A model generated the notes under the pieces. The model had not been told where the DNA came from. It made no database searches and saw nothing but the letters and a program-made list of their open reading frames with translations. Of a stretch of DNA of 64,000 bases, positions 7,612 to 16,328 are shown piece after piece. The position numbers and the translations under genes are program-made. Origin of the DNA: Clostridia bacterium (GTDB lineage: Bacteria > Bacillota > Clostridia > Oscillospirales > Acutalibacteraceae). The stretch spans positions 19,559 to 83,558 of the forward strand of contig JAFTYU010000002.1 of NCBI GenBank assembly GCA_017461235.1, read 5' to 3'. Position 1 is the stretch's first letter, and every line of letters starts with the position of its first letter.

Positions 7612-9093
7612 ATGCGTTACAAATATATTTTTTGGGATTTCAACGGCACAATAATAGATGATGTAGGTAATGCACTCAAATGCGTCAACGACCTTCTGAT
7701 ACGTAAAAAGCGTCCGCTTATCACACTTAACGATTATTACAATTATGTTGAAACGCCCATAATCGGTTTTTATCGTCATATTCTTCCGCCGGAAGAGCTG
7801 GATTTTGCCGAGATATCCCGTGATTATCACAGGGATTATGCCCGGTATATTGATGATACACGTCTTGCAGACGGTATGTATGAATTACTGCACAGCCTGA
7901 AAGAACAGGGTGTGCACCAATACATAGTTACTGCCAATCACAACGATGAAGTTCTTGACCTTTTAAACAAATTCGGTATTTACAGTTGCTTTGATAAAAT
8001 TCTCGGCGCGGACAATACTCTGGCAGAGAGCAAAATACAAAGGGCTGAAACGCTTTTTGATTCTCTCCGCATAGATCCGAACGAAGCGATTTTTATAGGC
8101 GACACTCTGCATGACCTTGAAACAGCAAACGCATTGGGTATCGACTGTGTTCTTGTGGAATACGGACACCAGGGCAAGAAGCTGTTACAAGAGCACAACG
8201 CCTTTACCGTTCCCGATGTAAAAGAGTTAGAGAGTATTCTTTACGATGAGCGCTATGTGGATTTTCACACACATTCCACCTGCTCCGACGGTACTCTCAC
8301 TCCGCGCGAGCTGATACGCTACGCCGAAAAGAAAGGGCTCAGCGTAATTGCTCTTACAGACCACGATAGTGTTGACGGCATTAAAGAGGCTATGGATGAA
8401 GCGGAAAAATGCAATATTGAATTTGTTCCGGGAATTGAATTCTCCGCCGCAGATAACACAGAAACCCACATTATAGGTCTTTTTATTGACCCCAACAACG
8501 AAATTTTACTTAACACCATACAAAAACTCAAAGACAGCCGCAGAAGGCGAATGGAAGACATTTGCTCAAAATTACGCAAATTGGGGTTTGATATAACCCA
8601 CGATGAAGCCCTTGAGCTTGCAGGCGGTACCTTTGTAGGCAGAGCCCACATTGCAACGCTAATGGTAAAAAAGGGCTATTGCAAAACAATCAAGGAATGT
8701 TTTGACAAGTATATCGGGTTAGGTAAACCTGCTTATTCCGAAAAAAATGAACTTACGGCAACAGACTCGGTAAAAGCCATACGTGCGGCAGGCGGACTTT
8801 CTTTTCTTGCACATCTTAACCAGACAGGATACGATATCGCAGAACTTGAAAACCTTCTGACATCCCTTAAAAAAGTCGGTCTTAACGGCATTGAGGGATA
8901 TTACCCCGAATATACAAAGGACCACGTGGCACAGTACCGCGCATTGGCAGAAAAGCTGAGCCTTGCCCTTTCCGGCGGCTCCGATTATCACGCAGATATG
9001 AAGCCCCATATTGAAATAGGTGTAGGTACAGGCTCTCTGCGAATTCCCTACTATATTTTTAAAAATTTAAAAAATATCCGCGAAAGAGATTAA
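7612..9093 (+). CDS. Two-domain phosphatase: HAD hydrolase fused to PHP phosphoesterase
   Basis: A 493-residue fusion. Residues 1-205 are a HAD phosphatase of the phosphoglycolate phosphatase type: DFNGTII (motif I nucleophile), VTANHNDE (motif II region), a conserved Lys after a cap domain, and FIGDTLHDLETA (motif IV acidic pair). Residues 215-493 are a PHP domain of the YciV/RNase AM (TrpH-like) type: VDFHTHSTCSDG, LTDHDSVDG, GIEFSA, LAHLNQ and GGSDYHA supply the metal ligands. The stop-free join is at about ELESILYDERYVDFHTH. Both halves keep their catalytic residues. AGGAG precedes the ATG. A role in clearing small phosphorylated nucleotides or metabolites is inferred; the partner substrates are not known. 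Confidence 0.88.
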   Translation: MRYKYIFWDFNGTIIDDVGNALKCVNDLLIRKKRPLITLNDYYNYVETPIIGFYRHILPPEELDFAEISRDYHRDYARYIDDTRLADGMYELLHSLKEQGVHQYIVTANHNDEVLDLLNKFGIYSCFDKILGADNTLAESKIQRAETLFDSLRIDPNEAIFIGDTLHDLETANALGIDCVLVEYGHQGKKLLQEHNAFTVPDVKELESILYDERYVDFHTHSTCSDGTLTPRELIRYAEKKGLSVIALTDHDSVDGIKEAMDEAEKCNIEFVPGIEFSAADNTETHIIGLFIDPNNEILLNTIQKLKDSRRRRMEDICSKLRKLGFDITHDEALELAGGTFVGRAHIATLMVKKGYCKTIKECFDKYIGLGKPAYSEKNELTATDSVKAIRAAGGLSFLAHLNQTGYDIAELENLLTSLKKVGLNGIEGYYPEYTKDHVAQYRALAEKLSLALSGGSDYHADMKPHIEIGVGTGSLRIPYYIFKNLKNIRERD

Positions 9094-9111
9094 AATCGTA
9101 AAAACAAGTGA

Positions 9112-9153
9112 AAAATATATCCGTAAAGATTTTCTTTGCGGATATATTTTTTT
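9112..9153 (+). terminator. Strong hairpin terminator abutting the next gene's ribosome binding site
   Basis: An 18-base-pair stem (9112-9129 with 9133-9150, one G-T pair, three-base loop) followed by a T run to 9153. GGAGG for the next gene starts at 9154. Confidence 0.85.
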
Positions 9154-9163
9154 GGAGGTTTTT

Positions 9164-10009
9164 ATGAACACTCATATTCGCTTACAGTCAAAATACCTGT
9201 TGTCCAAAAATACCCTGCGTCTGTTTTCAATCAGTTTCGCAAGCCTTTGTCTTAGATGGGGCAGACTCCTTTTCACTATTGCAAGCATATTTATTTTCAT
9301 AAACTCTCCATTATTTGAAGCTCTTACATCAGCATATGGCGTAGCAGAGGTATCTGTTGTCAGTGTCCTTATTTACGCCTGGCTTTTCTTTCTTACTGCA
9401 CTTGCAGCATCAGGCATAAGGCTTGGTGAGCAATTTTTATATTTCACAAGAGCACAGGGTTCTCGGGGAAGTCTGCGGCTTCTTTTTAAATATATCGCAC
9501 CCAAAAAAGCCTTTCGTGCCTTGCGTTTTTATGCCACGATTAATTTCTTCAAATTCACCTGGCTGTTATATTTTCTTTTGCCCTGCGCTCTTTGTGTAGG
9601 TTGTGATATATACATCTACAGATATTTCTCCTATCCCCCGATAATCCATATAATCCTTGCAATAAGTATAAGTCTGCTGTTTTCCGTCTGCATTGTTATG
9701 TGGCGCATTTCTTCTGCACGTTATTCTGCCGCCGTCTACTACTTTTGCCTTGACCCGTCAATGAAAGTATCAGCGGCAATAAAAAAGAGTATTCATTTCA
9801 CGGACGGTTTTCTTGCAGAAAACGTGTTGCTTGAATACTCTTTGGCAGGTTGGATGTTAAGCTGTATCTTTGCAGCACCCATTATTTACGTTGTGCCGTA
9901 TGTTAAATTATGCAAGTGCGTTTTTGTTACGGAGATGCTTTTAGAAAAAGCAAATTCCAAGCCGCGTTTTTCAGGCGTGACTTTTCTGTCAGGTCAACAT
10001 ATAGATTAA
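9164..10009 (+). CDS. Polytopic membrane protein, unknown
   Basis: A 281-residue protein with about five hydrophobic segments; not recognised with confidence. The C-terminal pattern (SMKVSAAIKKSIHF, then a long hydrophobic stretch ending in VVPYVKLCKCVFV) is loosely reminiscent of DUF975-type integral membrane proteins. The ATG at 9164 is preceded by GGAGG (9154-9158). Its 3' end overlaps the convergent gene at 9989 by 21 bases. The start follows a terminator hairpin with no room for a promoter in between, so expression depends on read-through or on a promoter inside the HAD-PHP gene. Confidence 0.7.
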   Translation: MNTHIRLQSKYLLSKNTLRLFSISFASLCLRWGRLLFTIASIFIFINSPLFEALTSAYGVAEVSVVSVLIYAWLFFLTALAASGIRLGEQFLYFTRAQGSRGSLRLLFKYIAPKKAFRALRFYATINFFKFTWLLYFLLPCALCVGCDIYIYRYFSYPPIIHIILAISISLLFSVCIVMWRISSARYSAAVYYFCLDPSMKVSAAIKKSIHFTDGFLAENVLLEYSLAGWMLSCIFAAPIIYVVPYVKLCKCVFVTEMLLEKANSKPRFSGVTFLSGQHID

Positions 10010-10417
10010 CGCCATTATGAGAAGTTCGTCTGCACCTTCCTCCGAAAGGAGTAATATCAGCGCCAGAATCAACGCCTTATCTTCATCAATATTCAGCTCA
10101 CCGAAAGGACTTTCACCATTGAAAGCTTCTTTCGGTTTTTTCTTTTTTTCAGCAGCTTCGGTTCTCTGCTCTTTCTTTTCATCATTCTCCTTATGTGACG
10201 AATTTGCCGCAAATTTTTTGAGATTTTCAAGATAATCTTTAGGCATAGGCACCCGACGTGGCTCATCGGGAGTAACGGAATGATGCTCCCGTTCATTTTC
10301 TCGATCCGTCTCATCATCAATACCGACGGTTTTACGGGCTCGTTTTTGCATATCCTCCACACGTTTTATAGCGTCATTCTGCATTTTCATAATTTCCGAG
10401 TATGTGTATTCCGCCAT
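9989..10417 (-). CDS. Hypothetical protein, third gene of a small coupled operon
   Basis: A 142-residue protein I do not recognise. N-terminal part is helical and charged (MAEYTYSEIMKMQNDAIKR); the middle is Lys/Glu-rich and probably disordered; the C-terminus (INIDEDKALILALILLLSEEG-like) is short and hydrophobic-acidic. The ATG immediately follows the stop codon of the preceding gene (10418-10420), with GGGGGAT upstream, so translation is probably coupled. No signal peptide. Confidence 0.7.
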   Translation of the reverse strand: MAEYTYSEIMKMQNDAIKRVEDMQKRARKTVGIDDETDRENEREHHSVTPDEPRRVPMPKDYLENLKKFAANSSHKENDEKKEQRTEAAEKKKKPKEAFNGESPFGELNIDEDKALILALILLLSEEGADELLIMALIYMLT

Positions 10418-10789
10418 TTACATTATCCCCCTTTCCCTGAGCAACGGCAAAACCGACATAAGCTTTACAAGCTTCATTGCTTCGTCGGCTTTGGTGCGCC
10501 GCTCCTGTGAAAGTAACGGTTTTAATGCATTAATAAAATCCAGACGTTCATCGTGGGAATTAAACGCCTGCAAAACAGGCGCCAGCTGTGACAGCTGCGA
10601 CAAATCAGGCATACCCAATCCCGACAAGCCATCAAGGATGGATGCCGAATTGTTCTCTTTTTTAGGCTCTTGGGGTTGCTCGCGGGATTCACCCATATTC
10701 CCCAAAAAGCCCGATGCAGCTTTTTTTATATTTTCAATATCTTCGGGGGAAAGAGAATTTAAAATTGAACCTATATCCAAATCAGGCAT
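10418..10789 (-). CDS. Hypothetical protein, second gene of a small coupled operon
   Basis: A 123-residue protein, not recognised. It starts MPDLDIGSILNSLSPEDIENI and is rich in short amphipathic helices with Leu/Pro/Gly, ending LVKLMSVLPLLRERGIM. The start at 10789 is preferred over the longest frame because GGAGG lies upstream (about 10798-10802). It overlaps the end of the preceding gene by 8 bases and directly abuts the next. Probably cytosolic. Confidence 0.7.
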   Translation of the reverse strand: MPDLDIGSILNSLSPEDIENIKKAASGFLGNMGESREQPQEPKKENNSASILDGLSGLGMPDLSQLSQLAPVLQAFNSHDERLDFINALKPLLSQERRTKADEAMKLVKLMSVLPLLRERGIM

Positions 10790-11027
10790 TACCGTTTCCT
10801 CCGAAAAACTTTTTAAAAAGCATTTTTGCCGCATCACTGTTTAAAAGTGCTTTGGTTTTTTCTTCATCTGACAATAATTCCCTGACAGCTCTTGCCTGCG
10901 TATCGGATAAATTTTTATCTATAAAATCATTTACGTTTTTTTCGCTGACCTGCCCGTTTGCGCCTTGTTGTGATGCTTTTTTTATAAGTTCATTAACATC
11001 AAGTTTGTTGTTTTGGGAATTATTCAT
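10782..11027 (-). CDS. Hypothetical protein, first gene of a small coupled operon
   Basis: An 81-residue soluble, helical protein starting MNNSQNNKLDVNELIKKASQQG and ending FFGGNGNA; not recognised. The ATG at 11027 has GGTGAT just upstream; the longer frame to 11066 is rejected because it lacks a binding site. First of three overlapping genes, divergent from the phosphoesterase gene across about 60 bases. Confidence 0.65.
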   Translation of the reverse strand: MNNSQNNKLDVNELIKKASQQGANGQVSEKNVNDFIDKNLSDTQARAVRELLSDEEKTKALLNSDAAKMLFKKFFGGNGNA

Positions 11028-11090
11028 TGAAATCACCGCCGTAAAAATATATAATCTATATATCATATTATTGAAAAGCGGTGATTATGA

Positions 11091-11552
11091 TTGCGACTGG
11101 TAGTAGTTTCTGACTCACACGGCAGCCGTTGGAATTTATTTGAAGCTATAGAGCGTGAACCGTCTGCCGACGTTGTGTACTTTTTAGGTGACGGCTACAG
11201 AGAATTTGAAGCTGCCGAAAGCATTCACGCAAATAAAAAAGCCTTTATCGGCGTTAACGGCAATTGCGATTTCGGTTGCACCCTTCCTGCAAAAGATATA
11301 AGAAATCTTGAAGGTGTAAAAATATACGCCACCCACGGCTATGCAGAAAAGGTAAAATTCGGTCTTTGGGGGCTTGAAGAACAGGCAAAAAATGAAAATT
11401 GCTCTCTCGTTCTTTTCGGTCACACACATCAGCCACTAAAAATCTACAAAGACGGCGTTCATTACTTTAACCCCGGCAGTATCCGTGAAGGCTTTTACGG
11501 CGTGGTGGATATAACACCGCAGGGTGTTATGTGTATTAATAAAAACATTTAA
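11091..11552 (+). CDS. YfcE/MJ0936-type metallophosphoesterase
   Basis: A 153-residue metal-dependent phosphodiesterase of the calcineurin-like superfamily. Metal-binding motifs are complete: VVSDSHG, FLGDG, GVNGNCD, THGY and FGHTHQP. The start is TTG at 11091, with GGTGAT (11080-11085) upstream; the ATG at 11087 is out of frame and soon hits a stop. Family members hydrolyse model phosphodiesters; the natural substrate is not settled. Cytosolic. Confidence 0.88.
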   Translation: MRLVVVSDSHGSRWNLFEAIEREPSADVVYFLGDGYREFEAAESIHANKKAFIGVNGNCDFGCTLPAKDIRNLEGVKIYATHGYAEKVKFGLWGLEEQAKNENCSLVLFGHTHQPLKIYKDGVHYFNPGSIREGFYGVVDITPQGVMCINKNI

Positions 11553-11566
11553 AATGCCGATAAATA

Positions 11567-11595
11567 TTGACACAAAATGAAATATTTTTTATAAT
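11567..11595 (+). promoter_or_regulatory. Consensus sigma-A promoter of the DUF5058 pair
   Basis: TTGACA (11567-11572), exactly 17 bases, TATAAT (about 11590-11595). The TTG of this -35 box also opens a longer reading frame, which is therefore not the real start. Confidence 0.9.
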
Positions 11596-11626
11596 CATTC
11601 TATTATTAAAAGAAAGTAGTGATACT

Positions 11627-12472
11627 ATGCCTGAAGATTTCAGAAGTTCTATTGTGCTGTATCTGATAGCCGGAGCCGTTATCCTTTTTGTGCTCGGTCA
11701 ATCTGTTTTCTTCCTTGTTAAATCATGGAAGCACGGCAAAGAATTAGGTATTGACAAAAGTAAACTCAAAAATGCGATTACATCAAGTGCTCTCTTCACA
11801 CTTCCGTCAGCACTTTCCGTTCTCGCAACCGTTATCGCACTTGCACCTGCTTTAGGTCTTGTTATTCCGTGGGTGCGACTTTCCGTTATCGGTAACATTA
11901 CATACGAAACATTCGCCGCAACTGAAGCTCTCAAGGCCTTCGGCGTTGAAACAGGTATTACCGAAGCGGTTACAAGCAAAGAAGCTTTCGCAGGCGTTGC
12001 CTGGATTATGACATTGGGTATCTGCTTCTCTCTCGTAATTCTTCCTTTCGTTGCGAAACCTCTTCACAAGAAGTTCCTTAACGCCGGCAAGAAGAAAAAT
12101 GCTGACGAAAACGCATCAACAGAAGAAACTGCAGAAGCATCCACAAACGGCAAAAAGAAAAGAGGCTTTGCCGGCTTCGTAGATTACGTCACCCCTGCTC
12201 TTTTCATAGGTCTTATCGGCGCATTTGTTACAAACTCAATTCTCGGCTCCGGTAAAGCAGACGTTAACCTTGACGGTGCAGGCGTGCTTTCCGTAATCAC
12301 CCTTGCAACTGCTATCGTAGTTTCGATTTTACTCGAGTTGTTAAGCAGAAAGCTCAGACTTACCTGGCTTGAACCTTTCGTTATGCCTTTAGGTATGATT
12401 GCCGCTATGGCGGTTGCTATCGTTGTATATAACGTTGCACCTGAAATAGCATTAATTGAATGGAGGGGTTAA
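11627..12472 (+). CDS. DUF5058 family membrane protein
   Basis: A 281-residue integral membrane protein resembling the DUF5058 family, whose function is not established. About seven hydrophobic segments are broken by a Lys/Glu/Thr-rich cytoplasmic loop (around residues 155-180). Start at ATG 11627, about 30 bases after the -10 box, with AGAAAGTAGTGAT upstream. The stop lies 2 bases before the next gene's GTG. Transport is a guess from topology and the paired arrangement. Confidence 0.8.
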   Translation: MPEDFRSSIVLYLIAGAVILFVLGQSVFFLVKSWKHGKELGIDKSKLKNAITSSALFTLPSALSVLATVIALAPALGLVIPWVRLSVIGNITYETFAATEALKAFGVETGITEAVTSKEAFAGVAWIMTLGICFSLVILPFVAKPLHKKFLNAGKKKNADENASTEETAEASTNGKKKRGFAGFVDYVTPALFIGLIGAFVTNSILGSGKADVNLDGAGVLSVITLATAIVVSILLELLSRKLRLTWLEPFVMPLGMIAAMAVAIVVYNVAPEIALIEWRG

Positions 12473-12474
12473 TT

Positions 12475-13161
12475 GTGGCTAAGAATAAAAAACAAAAATC
12501 TTATTATGACAAAGTCCACGGTTGGGGCAGAGTCTCTACCATATCCGCCCTTTGTGTTCTTTTAATGTTCCCTGCGGCTATATGCCTTTATCTCGGAGTA
12601 TTCCCCGATTTATCCCTTTTGTTCAAAGGCTTGCTTAAAGTATTGCCTTTGTATTGGGCAATGGCTGTTGTCGAGGTTATCTTCTATACACCTATGCTTG
12701 GTGCCGGCGGTACATACCTTTCATTCGTTACAGGTAATATTGTTAACCTTAAGCTCCCATGTGCTATCAGCGCAATGGAAAACGCAAAGGTTAAAGCAAA
12801 CTCTGAAGAAGGCGAAGTTATTTCAACAATCGCTATTGCAACATCTTCAATTGTTACAACAATTGTTCTTGCAATCGGTGTTATTGCTTTCGCTCCCTTC
12901 CTTCAGTCATTTACCGAAAGCCCCTTGCTTATGCCTGCCTTTAAACAGGTTATCCCCGCACTGTTCGGTGCATTGGGTGCAGGATATTTCTTGAAGCATT
13001 GGAAGCTTTCCGTTGTTCCCATTTTCGTTATGCTCCTTATTCTTGTTTTTGTTTCAGATATTGGTGCATCAACACTTATCTTCCCCGGCATCATCGTTTC
13101 TGTATTGGCAACATTCGTTATGTATAAAGTCGGTTTCCTTGATAAAAAAGAATCCAAATAA
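12475..13161 (+). CDS. Membrane protein partner of DUF5058, unknown
   Basis: A 228-residue protein with about six transmembrane segments. A Gly-rich membrane loop, MLGAGGTYLSFVTGNIVNLKLPCAI, looks like a possible substrate-binding or re-entrant region. Start taken as GTG at 12475 with GGAGGGG upstream; an ATG at 12460 inside the preceding gene is possible. Two bases after DUF5058, so the two are surely co-transcribed and may form a complex. I do not recognise the family. Confidence 0.75.
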   Translation: MAKNKKQKSYYDKVHGWGRVSTISALCVLLMFPAAICLYLGVFPDLSLLFKGLLKVLPLYWAMAVVEVIFYTPMLGAGGTYLSFVTGNIVNLKLPCAISAMENAKVKANSEEGEVISTIAIATSSIVTTIVLAIGVIAFAPFLQSFTESPLLMPAFKQVIPALFGALGAGYFLKHWKLSVVPIFVMLLILVFVSDIGASTLIFPGIIVSVLATFVMYKVGFLDKKESK

Positions 13162-13170
13162 TAATGATAA

Positions 13171-13214
13171 ATGAGCTGTAAAAAACTTTCGTTTTTTACA
13201 GCTCATTTTTATTT
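13171..13214 (+). terminator. Rho-independent terminator (16-bp stem)
   Basis: ATGAGCTGTAAAAAAC (13171-13186), loop TTTC, perfect complement 13191-13206, then a T tract. Its inner 26 bases are identical to the terminator at 40517. Confidence 0.9.
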
Positions 13215-13748
13215 TTGGTTGAGATATTTTTCGGCTTTAAGAATCATTATTTGTGTTTTCGAATCCTTGATTTCACCGTTCATAACCATTTCTACCGCTT
13301 TATCAAGGGGTATTTTTACCGTATTTATAAATTCATCCTCGTCAAGATGTTGTGCGCCTTGGGTCAAATCGGTTGCAAGGTACATATAAATAATCTCATC
13401 AATGAGTGCAGGGGTTGTGTAAAGCTCGCCCATAGGAACAACATTTTTCGCACTTAAACCCGTTTCTTCCGAAAGCTCTCTGAGAGCTGCCTCAAGATGG
13501 TCTTCACCTTTTTCCAGCTTACCTGCAGGTACTTCAAGAGTAACTTTATTAAATGCATATCTGAACTGATTTACAAAAACAACGTCTCCTTCTGCGGTTA
13601 TCGGTATAACACATACCGCACCGGGATGCCGCACAACCTCCCTTACCCCCTTATTGCCGTTGGGTAAAAGAATTTCATCCTTGTAAAGATGTATCGCCAC
13701 ACCGTCAAAAATCTCTGTGGATGATAATTTAGTTTCGCAAAGCTTCAT
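13209..13748 (-). CDS. nudF: NUDIX hydrolase, ADP-ribose pyrophosphatase type
   Basis: A 179-residue enzyme that by family cleaves ADP-ribose to AMP and ribose 5-phosphate. The Nudix box is complete: G-KLEKG-E-DHLEAAL-RELSEETGL (about residues 79-101). The preceding FVNQFRYAFNKVTLEVPAG is characteristic of the NudF/ADPRase group, and the Pro-containing segment after the box (ELYTTPALIDE) fits. GAGAGGTG precedes the ATG. Convergent with the DUF5058 pair and divergent from the histidine phosphatase. Confidence 0.9.
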   Translation of the reverse strand: MKLCETKLSSTEIFDGVAIHLYKDEILLPNGNKGVREVVRHPGAVCVIPITAEGDVVFVNQFRYAFNKVTLEVPAGKLEKGEDHLEAALRELSEETGLSAKNVVPMGELYTTPALIDEIIYMYLATDLTQGAQHLDEDEFINTVKIPLDKAVEMVMNGEIKDSKTQIMILKAEKYLNQK

Positions 13749-13817
13749 AAAAATACACCTCTCGTTTTCGTTATTTATATTATACTACATATCCGCGTAT
13801 CTTTCAACAAATAACAA

Positions 13818-13846
13818 TTGAAACACTTTACAGATATATGTATAAT
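13818..13846 (+). promoter_or_regulatory. Sigma-A promoter of the histidine phosphatase gene
   Basis: TTGAAA (13818-13823), 17 bases, TATAAT (13841-13846). Confidence 0.8.
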
Positions 13847-13869
13847 AAAAGGCAGAGGTGAACTCTGAT

Positions 13870-14487
13870 ATGTTTATTTACATTATTCGCCACGGGGAAA
13901 CGTACGGCAATTTAAACGGTGACGGTTTTGCGGAAACCGACCTTACACCTATCGGTGAAAAACAGATTGAGCTTTTAGGCGAAAGACTCAAAAGCGAAAA
14001 AATCCGCAAAATATATACCAGTCCCCTTCTACGGGCGGTAAAAACAGCCAAGGCGATTAAAAAACATCATAATAACACAAAAATTGTTATTGATACCGAC
14101 CTTCTGGAAAAAGGCACTGCACCTGACTATTGCGGGCTTTCTGATGATGAATTATTGTATCACTTACCCACAGCGCATATCAATGAGCGTACGCCCTTGG
14201 GTGAAGAAAATGATGAAATCGCTTACAAGAGAGCAAAAAGATTTATTGATAAAATAAAAGCAGAAAACGATTTTGACTCAACTGTAGCAATCGTTGCTCA
14301 CGGAACCTTCAATTCTTTTCTGGTTCTTGCGGCATTGGATTTTCCTTTAAAAGAGAACTTCAACTTTTCACACCTTAACACAGGTGTCACTTTAGTAAAT
14401 TATCTTAATGAAAACGGCGTTATTAAAACCAAGCTCAAATATCTTAACGATACGGGTCATCTTACTTCTTCAACACGATTTTTTTAA
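13870..14487 (+). CDS. Histidine phosphatase family protein
   Basis: A 205-residue phosphoglycerate mutase-like phosphatase. The signature YIIRHGET (catalytic His) is at the N-terminus, TSPLLRAVKTA supplies the next Arg, and VAIVAHGTFN supplies the second His. The ATG at 13870 has AGAGGTG 9 bases upstream; a GTG at 13858 would overlap that site. Substrate unknown. Confidence 0.88.
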   Translation: MFIYIIRHGETYGNLNGDGFAETDLTPIGEKQIELLGERLKSEKIRKIYTSPLLRAVKTAKAIKKHHNNTKIVIDTDLLEKGTAPDYCGLSDDELLYHLPTAHINERTPLGEENDEIAYKRAKRFIDKIKAENDFDSTVAIVAHGTFNSFLVLAALDFPLKENFNFSHLNTGVTLVNYLNENGVIKTKLKYLNDTGHLTSSTRFF

Positions 14488-14570
14488 TTATCATATTTAT
14501 GCTTTATTGAATGAAAACAAATTTTGTGATAACATATCGTTGTAAAAATCGACTTAAAACGGTGAAAATT

Positions 14571-16328
14571 ATGAATGAACAAAACAAAACCGGAAATGCA
14601 AAATTAATACGGCGTTTCCTTCCTTATTACAAACCACATTTAAAAACCCTTATATTTGACTTATTCTGCGCGGCATTGACTACGGTTTGCGAGCTCGTGC
14701 TGCCTATGTTTGTACGCTATATTACCGACGCCGCCATTGAAAATATTGCCCTTTTAACCGCCAAAACCATTCTTTCCATAGGTGGTATTTATATTTTCTT
14801 AAGGGTGATAGATGCTCTCGCCAACTACTATATGGCATCCGTCGGTCATATTATGGGAACAAAGATGGAAACTGCCATGCGCAAGGATATGTTTGAGCAT
14901 CTTCACAAGCTCCCTTATTCTTACTATGACGAAACTAAAGTAGGCACAATTATGTCACGCTTTACAAGTGACCTTTTTGACGTTACGGAGTTTGCGCACC
15001 ATTGCCCGGAAGAATTTTTTATTGCAGGCATAAAAATAGCCGCGGCCTTCGTCATTCTTGCAAGGATGGATATTTTGCTTACGGTTATTATGTTTGCGGT
15101 AATTCCTTTAATGGCTCTGTGCCTTAAATACTTTAAACACCGTATGAAAGAAAGTATGCGCGAATCGAGAGTTACTTTAGGCGAACTGAACGCCCGTATT
15201 GAAGACAGTCTTCTGGGCGTGCGTGTAGTTAAATCTTTTGCGAACGAAAAAATTGAAGAAAGCAAATTCAAAACAGGCAACGAAAGATTCCTTCAGATCA
15301 AATCACTTATGTACAAATATATGGGCTCCTACAGCTCTGTAAACAGAGTTTTTGAAGGTATTATGTACATAATAGTTGCAGTAATAGGAGCTTTCTTTTT
15401 AGTAAACAACCGCATCGGCGCTCCGGACTATGTAGCATATCTTATGTATGCATCAATGCTTCTGACTTCTATCAGAAAGCTTGTTGATTTTGTAGAACAA
15501 TTCCAACGTGGCATGACGGGTATCGAGCGTTTTGCAGATATAATGGATATTGAGCCTGCAATTAAAGATAAAGAAAACGCCACAGAGCTCACCGTTGAAA
15601 AAGGTGAAATCACCTTTGACAACGTAACCTTCAGGTATTCACAAGACAGTGAAGAAATTCTCAACCATATCAATCTTAAAATCGGCAATGGTGAAAGCTT
15701 TGCCCTTGTGGGTCCATCAGGTGGCGGCAAAACCACAATTTGCAACCTTATTCCCAGATTTTATGAAATATCCGGCGGAAGCATAAAAATTGACGGCACC
15801 GATATACGCGACGTCACGTTAAAAAGCTTAAGAGAAAGCATCGGTGTTGTTCAACAGGACGTTTATCTTTTCTCAGGTACAGTAAGAGAAAATATCGAAT
15901 ACGGCAAGCCCGGTGCTACCGAAGAAGAAATAAGAAAAGCCGCGCGCCTTGCAGGTGCAGAAGACTTTATTGATAACCTTCCTGACGGATTTGACACCTA
16001 TGTGGGTGAGCGCGGAGTAAAGCTGTCAGGCGGTCAGAAGCAACGTATCAGCATTGCCCGTGTATTTCTTAAAAACCCGAAAATACTTATTCTTGACGAG
16101 GCAACAAGCGCTCTCGACAACGAAAGCGAATATCTTGTCCAACAGTCTCTGGAGCGTCTTTCAAAGGGCAGAACAACAATAACAGTTGCCCACAGATTAA
16201 CTACAGTCAAAAACGCCGATAAAATACTTGTAATAACAAAAGACGGAATTGCCGAAAGCGGCACACATCAGGAATTAACCGAGAAAAACGGAATATACGC
16301 GAATATGTATACGATGTATAGAATATAA
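14571..16328 (+). CDS. ABC exporter, fused permease and ATPase
   Basis: A 585-residue half-transporter with six N-terminal transmembrane helices (residues ~20-310) and a C-terminal nucleotide-binding domain: Walker A GPSGGGKTT, signature LSGGQKQR, Walker B ILILDEATSALD and H-loop VAHRLTT are all intact, so it probably works as a homodimer. The ATG at 14571 has GGTGA upstream. A plausible promoter (TTGAAT, 17 bases, TAACAT) lies at about 14507-14535. Family members export lipids, peptides or drugs; the cargo cannot be told. Confidence 0.9.
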   Translation: MNEQNKTGNAKLIRRFLPYYKPHLKTLIFDLFCAALTTVCELVLPMFVRYITDAAIENIALLTAKTILSIGGIYIFLRVIDALANYYMASVGHIMGTKMETAMRKDMFEHLHKLPYSYYDETKVGTIMSRFTSDLFDVTEFAHHCPEEFFIAGIKIAAAFVILARMDILLTVIMFAVIPLMALCLKYFKHRMKESMRESRVTLGELNARIEDSLLGVRVVKSFANEKIEESKFKTGNERFLQIKSLMYKYMGSYSSVNRVFEGIMYIIVAVIGAFFLVNNRIGAPDYVAYLMYASMLLTSIRKLVDFVEQFQRGMTGIERFADIMDIEPAIKDKENATELTVEKGEITFDNVTFRYSQDSEEILNHINLKIGNGESFALVGPSGGGKTTICNLIPRFYEISGGSIKIDGTDIRDVTLKSLRESIGVVQQDVYLFSGTVRENIEYGKPGATEEEIRKAARLAGAEDFIDNLPDGFDTYVGERGVKLSGGQKQRISIARVFLKNPKILILDEATSALDNESEYLVQQSLERLSKGRTTITVAHRLTTVKNADKILVITKDGIAESGTHQELTEKNGIYANMYTMYRI

